A stretch of 64,000 bases of DNA from Oasisia sp. SBJ-2009 (Eukaryota > Annelida > Polychaeta > Sabellida > Siboglinidae), in assembly GCA_964017155.1 (NCBI GenBank), contig OZ024856.1, positions 6,890,813-6,954,812 of the forward strand, read 5' to 3'. The notes under the pieces were generated by a model. The model searched no databases and was not told where the DNA came from. It worked only from the letters and a program-made list of their open reading frames with translations. The position numbers were made by a program, and so were the translations under genes. Below, piece after piece: positions 17,901 to 64,000 of this stretch (its first letter is position 1; the number at the start of each line of letters is the position of its first letter).

Positions 17901-18600
17901 CTGTTCGTTGTACGTCGTCGGTGTGTACATAATGTAAGTAGCAAGATCATCATAACATAAGTCAAACGTCCGTCCCAGTGAGAATTATATATGCTCGTAT
18001 GTCATTGTCAATTACCTGTGCCCTAGCAACGCCATGCCCATGGGCACTTGTGTATAATTCGGACCCACCTCAGTTTTGTCGTTATAACTGTATCTTTACC
18101 AACATTTGATATTTCACTTTGTTAATTAGTCATTCAACATCACCTCACGCATATTTTTGTTTTATAAACAGCGCGTTTTAGCGAACTTTTGAGGACGAAA
18201 AGCCGGTGCGGTCGGTATAAATGTAGGTCTGTATACCGCTCATTATTTATCTACGTGCTCGGCGGAAATAACACGGCAGCTGTGCTTGAGGCTGGCACAA
18301 ATAATAATCATAATAACTTTATTGTCCAGTCAGAATGGATAAACATCTTGCACTTTGGAAATTGCATAAAAATAACACAATATTTAAGTCATATAGTAAT
18401 GCATGTATACACTAAAATCAAGTATATAATTTAAATATGTAAACGGTAGCTGTAAAAATAAATCAAATACTGGAACAAATATGCTGATGTCATGGATCGC
18501 CATGACGTTGTTATATTTATATAATATGTATTTTGTGAGTTTATTTTGTTCTCTGATCGGTGACTCCATCTGGTAATTAATGGTTAGTGTTGAAAAGCGG
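17901..18600. other. Intergenic; possible LINE 3' tail
   Basis: No gene is seen. Near 18300 the motif aataataactttattgtcc looks like an antisense LINE 3' end (AATAAAGTTATTATT on the minus strand), too short to classify. Confidence 0.3.
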
Positions 18601-18898
18601 TGACAATAGATGTTATTGCGGTTTGATCAGCGGGAAGTTAGCGGGATTTGAGGGAGGTGGCAGTGCAAGGAATGAGCCGAGCCGCGAGTGACGAGGGTGT
18701 GTTTTCCAGTGGGAAATTATAAGTTGCTATGTGTGAGTGCTGCACTGGGTGATGATTTGATACGAAGTATATGTCCCTGACGTCTGGCTGTGGACAGGTT
18801 CTTGTCTTGTCTTGTTTATGTGTGAATAAAGAAGTGATTGGATCGAAGATCCAGCGCGCTCCGCGTCCATCCTAGACAACTGGTGTCAGAAGTGGGAT
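18600..18898 (+). mobile_element. LTR-retrotransposon remnant: 3' part of a 5' LTR with tRNA-Leu primer-binding site
   Basis: tggtgtcagaagtgggat at 18881-18898 is complementary to the 3' end of a metazoan tRNA-Leu including CCA, a common primer-binding site in Ty3/Gypsy-type elements. It starts 2 bp after a CA-ending segment (tagaca at 18873-18878), as expected for an LTR/PBS boundary. AATAAA at 18825-18830 would be the LTR polyadenylation signal. The LTR start is not defined. No gag-pol follows; LINE debris begins by 19200, so the element is truncated. Confidence 0.6.
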
Positions 18899-19194
18899 CG
18901 CGGTCTGTCTAAAGTTGAAGCTATGATCATAGGTCACTCCTAGATCCGTACAGACGTAGCTGGTATGAAGTTTGGACTCAGGATACATGTGGGAAAAACC
19001 CATCTAGTTGTATGCGCTGCACAGGAGTATCAATTACAAGGAACTCAGCGATGTCTGCATTTAACTTAAAATTTCCGTCAGTTATCCAGAAAATATATCT
19101 TCGAGGCAATCATTTAGTTGGCTTGTATCCAACGTCGCTAACGAAATGTAAACCTGAGTATAATCTGCATAAAGGTGGTGATCCAGATTATGGT

Positions 19195-19350
19195 TTTTGA
19201 TTACAGCACTGATTGGTGTAGCGTAGAGGATGAAGAGCAGAGAACCCTGGGGAATGCCACATGATATGGGGAGTGCGGCCGAAAAATCTTAGTCTTTACT
19301 GTTTTAAGTATATCGGTTAGGTATGATGAAAACGAGGCCAGAGCTGTGCC
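19195..19350 (-). mobile_element. LINE RT fragment (GIPQGS block)
   Basis: The minus strand reads SCGIPQGSLLFILYATPISA, the RT motif GVPQGSVLGPLLFILYxxPLS with two residues lost. In another frame, just upstream, it reads YLTDILKTVK. Frameshifted and truncated. Confidence 0.65.
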
Positions 19351-20070
19351 TGACATGCCCTACCAGATGGTAAGTGTAATGTCATTGTCATTTCGAAAGA
19401 CTAAAATTATAGGCTTCATATAAAAACACAGTTTATTATATGAATTCGTTCACTTCATGATAAAAACAAAACAACAAAGGCTTGTTGAATAATTTATGTA
19501 GCCAAATACTACTATTTATTTTGTTACTAATTTTATAGATCATTTGTCTATTTCGCAATGTAAAAATATAATGAATGTAACCAGTAGTTATAAAAATAAA
19601 ACGCGTAGAAAATGTTACATAGACGTAATCAAATTATATATAAAATTAGTAATAAAATAAATAGTAGCTTGAAATTAAATTGTTTTTATTAAAAGGCTAA
19701 ATAAGAATGTAAAATGCTAAATACAGAAAGGTTAAAAGGCTAAATATAGATCGTTTAATTTTGTGTCGTGCTTAGCATAGTATGTGTGCAAAGTAATACG
19801 ATTCTTAGTGCCTGTGCAAGTAAAACGTCAGAGGTTTTCACCCCAGGGCAATTCTGGGTATAACGAACGTCATAGTCCACACAATTTGTACAGGGAATTA
19901 GTCCTCACAATATCAGGCCAGGGCAGGGGTGTGCATTTTTGGTGTAGTTTTTGGTTCTTTCGGCCGATATAAGATGAGCCCTTAAATAGAGTTTGGTGCA
20001 ATTTGAGCAGCATTCCTCTCCCCGTCTTCCGATGTCACAATCCGAGACAGCGCAACACCGGAGTGCTGCT
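19351..20070. other. Intergenic AT-rich sequence, nothing recognised
   Basis: Stretches such as ttaaaaggctaaata recur at 19690-19745, but no gene or defined element is visible. Confidence 0.4.
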
Positions 20071-20075
20071 GAAGC

Positions 20076-20271
20076 TCAGGCCCAGGCCCAGGCCCAGGCC
20101 CAGGCCCAGGCCCAGGCCCAGGCCCAGGCCCAGGCCCAGGCCCAGGCCCAGGCCCAGGCCCAGGCCCAGGCCCAGGCCCAGGCCCAGGCCCAGGCCCAGG
20201 CCCAGGCCCAGGCCCAGGCCCAGGCCCAGGCCCAGGCCCAGGCCCAGGCCCAGGCCCAGGCCCAGGCCCAT

Positions 20272-20348
<77 letters not shown>
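20076..20348. repeat. Hexanucleotide tract (AGGCCC)n, then (GGGCTC)n, then (AGGCTC)n
   Basis: About 195 bp of AGGCCC units change abruptly into GGGCTC units at 20273 and into AGGCTC at about 20323. Both strands are open in several frames only because of the repeat. Confidence 0.97.
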
Positions 20349-20349
<1 letters not shown>

Positions 20350-20436
20350 CCACGCAATAATAATAATAAATTCCCGCGCTGATGCTAAACTATACGCTTT
20401 ATGTGCTATATTAAGGCCTATATGTGCTATATTAAG

Positions 20437-20847
20437 TTCGTCCGTCCGTCCGTCCGTCCGTCCGTCCGTCCGTCCGTCCGTCCGTCCGTCCGTCCGTCCG
20501 TCCGTCCGTCCGTCCGTCCGTCCGTCCGTCCGTCCGTCCGTCCGTCCGTCCGTCCGTCCGTCCGTCCGTCCGTCCGTCCGTCCGTCCGTCCGTCCGTCCG
20601 TCCGTCCGTCCGTCCGTCCGTCCGTCCGTCCGTCCGTCCGTCCGTCCGTCCGTCCGTCCGTCCGTCCGTCCGTCCGTCCGTCCGTCCGTCCGTCCGTCCG
20701 TCCGTCCGTCCGTCCGTCCGTCCGTCCGTCCGTCCGTCCGTCCGTCCGTCCGTCCGTCCGTCCGTCCGTCCGTCCGTCCGTCCGTCCGTCCGTCCGTCCG
20801 TCCGTCCGTCCGTCCGTCCGTCCGTCCGTCCGTCCGTCCGTCCGTCG
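20437..20847. repeat. (CCGT)n microsatellite, about 102 uninterrupted copies
   Basis: About 411 bp of pure tetranucleotide repeat, ending 90 bp before the receptor's first coding exon. Confidence 0.98.
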
Positions 20848-20945
20848 TTTTCTCTCTGCAAAGAATCATGATTAGAATCATGATTTGAATCTCTCGTTGT
20901 ATGTAAGGTACCATGTTGTGAATGTCTCTTTACAGCCGAGGCGCC

Positions 20946-59618
<38,673 letters not shown>

Positions 59619-60424
59619 CTGGGATGCCTCGAAAGCGTTATATACGAGAGCAGCACAAAACTGTCCCCGAAATATGACGTTACACCACACGTACGTTTGA
59701 GATAAATACATTCCGCTGTATTCGAATTCGACTGCTGTTGGACTGGTCCAATCAATCGGACGCGGTCTTGGCCAGTTGTGTGTGCTGCTCCTTCGCTGTC
59801 GTGCCTGGCTCCAACTATGTCCAGTTCTCAACGTCTATGTAAGAACCATATAGCGACCTCCCCAATATGGCCACCGCGCCGGTGTGTATAGGCGTTTAGA
59901 TGGTAGTATATCAAGAGACGTGTAGCTTATAGTCTTGTCTTAGTATTATGTTAATATTGCGTTATTACTTTGAGATGTTTAGCTTTGGTGCTGGGTATGT
60001 CGTTATTGTTAGATTGACTATAACATTGCTTTATTAATATTATTATTTTCATTATTCCAATCCTGTGTCAGTTTCTATTACTATACTGTATGTTTTAAGA
60101 CAAGTATCTAGTTGTAACCTCCGTGAAGCACAAGTGACAAATGTTAATCTCTACAACTTTATATTAATTCCGAACACGGAGAAGTCGGGGACGGATATGA
60201 TTGAACTAGCCGAACTATTCTGTTTACCGATAGTCGAGGACCTAACGTACTGTAGCACAACTGACGTGTAAAGCAATAGCACAAATGATAACATATGAAA
60301 TGTACAGTGTCGTTTCATGCATGCGGTAACAAATTTTAACGATGCTTCCTTAGATCGTTGTCTCGTAATGAATCTGGTTCTTCGACGTTTACTTACATGT
60401 GACAACATATTTTGCAGAAATGTC
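59619..60424 (+). other. Receptor 3' UTR and flank
   Basis: Follows the receptor stop codon. No canonical AATAAA was noticed close to the stop, so the 3' end is not placed. Confidence 0.35.
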
Positions 60425-61640
60425 TTAAAGGAACATGCAACCCAAAAAGTAAAAATTGCTTAAACCATTAAACAATGTTCATTGAATCATATCTCATAGA
60501 CATTTCGCCTGTGGGTGTGTGACGTCATATCTCCACCACCGCTAGCGCCTCGGGTGGGCAAAACAAAACGAATTCTTCACGTACCCACTGAGTCTGAGAT
60601 CTATCCATCCATTTAATTATAGTTACAGAGCGTTAGCTAACAAAAACGGCGTCCCTTATAATATAAACATTCATAGAATAGGATAAAGAATAATGATGCT
60701 CAAGTAGAGACTGCAACAAAGCGCCATAGGCAATTGCGCAATCCATTTTGGACTTGGTTGGTTCGACGGAGCTTAATAACTTTTATTATCGCCCACTTTC
60801 ACATGTAAACAAATAGTTTATCCAACTAATTATTCCAATCGACCGTCGCGCAATGAATATTTTACTAATCATTGATTTTTATTATTATATAGGAAATACA
60901 TTAAATGATATTCTAGCACCCCTTTCATAGTATTTGCATACATTATATTCGTCCCTTTTGCGAGACAGTTCTTCGCGTGCAACACCGACCCTTCGCTTCG
61001 GCCCCGGACTTTTCGTTTTGCGCACAAATTCAGATGGGGACAGTAGCTTCGTTCAACAGTTGTCTTTCACCCAATCCCGGCAACATGTGTTCCAGATAAA
61101 CGGTGACATGGTCCTGGCAAATCATTTTCCGGTTGAAATTGAATTATTCCACAGTATGACCCGTACCTGTGGCTATATTGTGGAGCTATTTCATCGCCAA
61201 CACGCGCTTCGTAGAGAATGTATTGGCATTTGGAAAAATCTCTTTCCTTTCACGGACTCTTCTCGTGCCTTCTTTTGACATCCGTATGCTTGACATTCAA
61301 GCATTTCATTATCACAAGACTCATAAAACAACTAGATTCATGTCGCTATGCTAGTATTTACATGTTGCGCACCGCCTATAATTGCCGAGAGTGGTGGACA
61401 GCCTACGTCACACTCACGCATTCTCTCGCGTTACTCTTCGTGAGTTCCCCGTGAAATGGGCAACAATGGCAGCGCCCATGGTCAGTGAAAATGTACGTTT
61501 CAAGATGAATTTTATAATGTATAACATTCTTACCAAATTAAACAAAAAATGCATGTGTTACAATATTCTATCATGAATAGTATGTGGGAATTGGGGGGAT
61601 TTTAACGCATTTTCAACACTATGGTTGCATGTTCCTTTAA
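60425..61640. mobile_element. Non-autonomous inverted-repeat element with TTAA ends
   Basis: ttaaaggaacatgcaacc at 60425-60442 is the exact inverse of ggttgcatgttcctttaa at 61623-61640. TTAA at both outer ends fits the target duplication of piggyBac- or Kolobok-type transposons. The 1.2-kb interior carries no transposase that I recognise. Confidence 0.65.
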
Positions 61641-61823
61641 ATACAACTTGCCTTAGGTTATAGCTGAAACTCAAAAATTAGTTGTAGAAAAACATTACCT
61701 CACACTGTACGTGGTTTTGCATACTAAATACAATATTATCTCTCATATACTAAAAACATAATTATCAAATTGTTATATATTATGTAAGCAAAGTTTGCAA
61801 ATCTAAGGAAATATGGACAATTA

Positions 61824-61893
<70 letters not shown>

Positions 61894-62642
61894 TATACTA
61901 TCACGTGCACTCTAGAGCCAAATTATATTTGCAAAAAGATAGACATGCACAGCATTACCAAAAATATATGTAATTGGAAATATGTATGAAGCGAGGCCAA
62001 TTATTTGTTTGGTATGAAAACAATGGCTCCTATGACAGCGACATATCTGTCTTGATATGAGTGAGAGACCACGATTCACCGTTGTTGTTTACCATGTTGT
62101 TTTAACGAGTCATGGTGAGTTTCGTTTGAGTATAGCTGATATATATGACATAGTAATGTACTTTTATACTGAGTCTGTGTAATCTAATTTAGGGTCAAAT
62201 AAACATATTTCATGTAAAACCTGAATAGTTGCTCGTCTGGTACATGCGGTCACCGTCACACCTGTCACACCGGCTACACCTGTTATACATGTTACAAATA
62301 TCACAACTCTTGTCACAATTGTTACACATGTTTCACTTGTTCAAATGTTTCATGTGCCCACATGTGTATATGTCACATATGACACACTTGGAAACCTATC
62401 ATACCTGTCACACCACTCACACAGTGCTTCGTAAATGTTATCATGCCGACGTTTCTTGGTCTCATGCAACACCTGTGGGATATAACAACAACACTCTTCT
62501 AGTTTATTATACATTTATTAAGAAACCATATACTATGTATGCATGTCTGCATCGTCATGTATCTTGTAGTAGAGTTATCATACGAGTAGGTTTAAAAGTA
62601 AAAGCTACGTCACACATACATACATATAAAACATCATTTTAA

Positions 62643-62696
<54 letters not shown>

Positions 62697-62890
62697 ATAA
62701 AAATACTATCACCTAACATATAAGTGATTAAGCATAGTTATAGCTTTACTTGCGAACCTAATGTCTACTACCACTAGTATGTTTACTTACGGTGCGGCTT
62801 GCATGATAGTGTTTATTATAAATAGCAATAGAGATTTCGATAATTCGATCCGAACCGAGTCAGAATTTCAACAACGCAGACTTCGCCCCC
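61641..62890. other. Intergenic; (AT)n tracts and a degenerate CACCTGT/TTACACATG-rich stretch
   Basis: (AT)n at 61830-61890 and 62646-62693. 62255-62425 is rich in variants of cacacctgtcacac. No gene seen. Confidence 0.5.
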
Positions 62891-62891
62891 G

Positions 62892-63050
62892 ATGTGTGTA
62901 CTGACTCCGTTTGCAGCAGTTGCTAAGAACATTCGCAAGAACAACTTGATGTCTCATTTTTATGCTGACAACATTCAACTCTACGTATTAGTGAAACCCC
63001 GCCATGAGGCGGCTGTCGTGCATATACAAAAATGTGTAGTGGGACACTAC
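62892..63050 (+). mobile_element. LINE RT fragment with mutated active site
   Basis: Reads LTPFAAVAKNIRKNNLMSHF, then YADNIQLYVLVKPRHEAAVV and HIQKCV. This is the RT block HxYADDxQLYxSFxP with the second catalytic Asp changed to Asn. Truncated. Confidence 0.75.
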
Positions 63051-63239
63051 TCGACAACATCATCACGTGTGCCATGCCCAAAAGCTTTAAACAAAGAAGG
63101 CTACACTAAACCTAGGTACACACAATGTGCATTGGTGATTGTTTGGTCGCTGTAAGTCATGACGTGCGCAATATCGGCTTGATGCTGGGACGAGGAAGGA
63201 GACATTGTATATGCTGAGTGCAGGTCTGCTGTTTTTCGC

Positions 63240-63580
63240 TTACATCGAAAACATCCGGGTAGATCCCCGGATTTTTCCGATCCTGGCTCAACCGGGGCGT
63301 TCCGGAGGTCTTCCGGGCTTTTCCGGGCACTACCGTGGCTCATCCGGGCTATTCCGTGGGTGGACCGGGTTATTTGGTGAGTTCTCCGGCACATTCCGTG
63401 AGTTATCCTCTGGCTTGTTCCGGTGTCTACCGGCATCATCCGGGTTTATAATCCGTGGCTGGACCGTGTCTCATCCGGGGAAGTGTGACTGCTATGCACA
63501 AAATGACCCAAATCAGCCGGACCACCACATCCGGGATATTTGGTCCGGGGCCGTCCGGCCCCCGATCCGGGAAAGTATGA
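63240..63580. repeat. Degenerate TTCCGGG/ATCCGGG-rich tract
   Basis: Short, irregular GC-rich units (ttccgggc, catccggg, ccgtggctcatccggg) recur about every 12-24 bp. Open frames on both strands here reflect the low complexity. Confidence 0.6.
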
Positions 63581-64000
63581 CTGTGGCTTAACGAACGTCC
63601 CTGCAAACACGATCAGGTCGCACGGATGGCCGATTATTTCGCGTGCGTCTACTCCAGTCGAGTATCGTATGTGGCTGGCGTTATGTCTACCTCATCCGCT
63701 CGAGGAAGAGGGTAGGGATCCATTTCGGAGTATCCTCTTTGGCTTGTTGCGCTCACCTTTCTGAAGAAAAAAAACCGAAACGGTTAACTACTTTGTGGAC
63801 ATTTGGCATTCTGATATAACTATCGAATTAATGGAAGATTTTGCGAGAAGAAATCTTTATGTATGTACATTATGTACACAAATAATATTTACATATTTGA
63901 TACATGTGTAGGTACATAATGTACACTGAAATATTTTTACTTATTTGATACTTGTATATGCACATCATGAACACCATTAATACTATTTATTTATTTGATA
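63581..64000. other. Right edge, nothing recognised
   Basis: AT-rich end with a loose repeat of tatttgatactt / acataatgtacac after 63850. Confidence 0.4.

Noticed and set aside
20003..20875. Long open frames of PRPRPR, PSVRPSVR, AQAQAQ or DGRT repeats on both strands
   Set aside because: They exist only because hexanucleotide and CCGT repeats lack stop codons; there are no splice sites, start context or conserved domain.

Overview
This is eukaryotic, metazoan DNA. It has spliced genes with GT-AG introns (and one GC-AG), AATAAA signals, very long microsatellites, and many non-LTR retrotransposon fragments. The mix of an LC3C-type ATG8 protein, ZNF862-like hAT remnants, CR1/RTE-type LINEs and a shuffled CUB/EGF/ZU5/Death receptor suggests a marine deuterostome-like invertebrate. 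A lancelet is a reasonable guess, but the window does not prove the species.

Layout. 1-2.1 kb: exons of transposon-derived or orphan genes on + (YqaJ-like nuclease, an unknown exon, a hAT/ZNF862-like remnant). 2.99-3.92 kb (-): the first two coding exons of TRMT6, head-to-head across about 450 bp with an intact 528-codon orphan ORF (4.37-5.96 kb, +). 10.88-17.44 kb (-): a complete four-exon LC3 gene whose protein ends exactly at the lipidation glycine. 18.6-19.4 kb: LTR-retrotransposon and LINE debris. 20.0-20.85 kb: very long hexanucleotide and (CCGT)n tracts.

The main gene occupies 20.9-59.6 kb on +. I assembled 25 coding exons by matching splice sites and phases; they sum to 3,939 nt (1,312 residues plus stop). 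The product is a single-pass receptor: signal peptide, LDLR-type YWTD beta-propeller, EGF, CUB, six more EGFs, transmembrane helix, short cytoplasmic spacer built from duplicated mini-exon cassettes, ZU5, UPA, then two tandem Death domains in the last exon. The intracellular half is UNC5-like, while the ectodomain is LRP/CUB/EGF-like instead of Ig/TSP1. This combination is the best candidate for a previously undescribed system here.

Its introns have accumulated transposons: an RTE-type LINE with a 16-bp target duplication (32.5-35.1 kb), a DNA transposon with long inverted repeats and a decayed cysteine-rich ORF (44.2-46.07 kb), and, in the last intron, a nest of antisense LINEs. In that nest a CR1-like EN-RT element (54.70-57.69 kb) sits inside ORF1 of another LINE and has created a 1,183-codon chimeric ORF. 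After the receptor gene, the window holds a TTAA-flanked inverted-repeat element (60.43-61.64 kb) and an RT remnant (62.9 kb).
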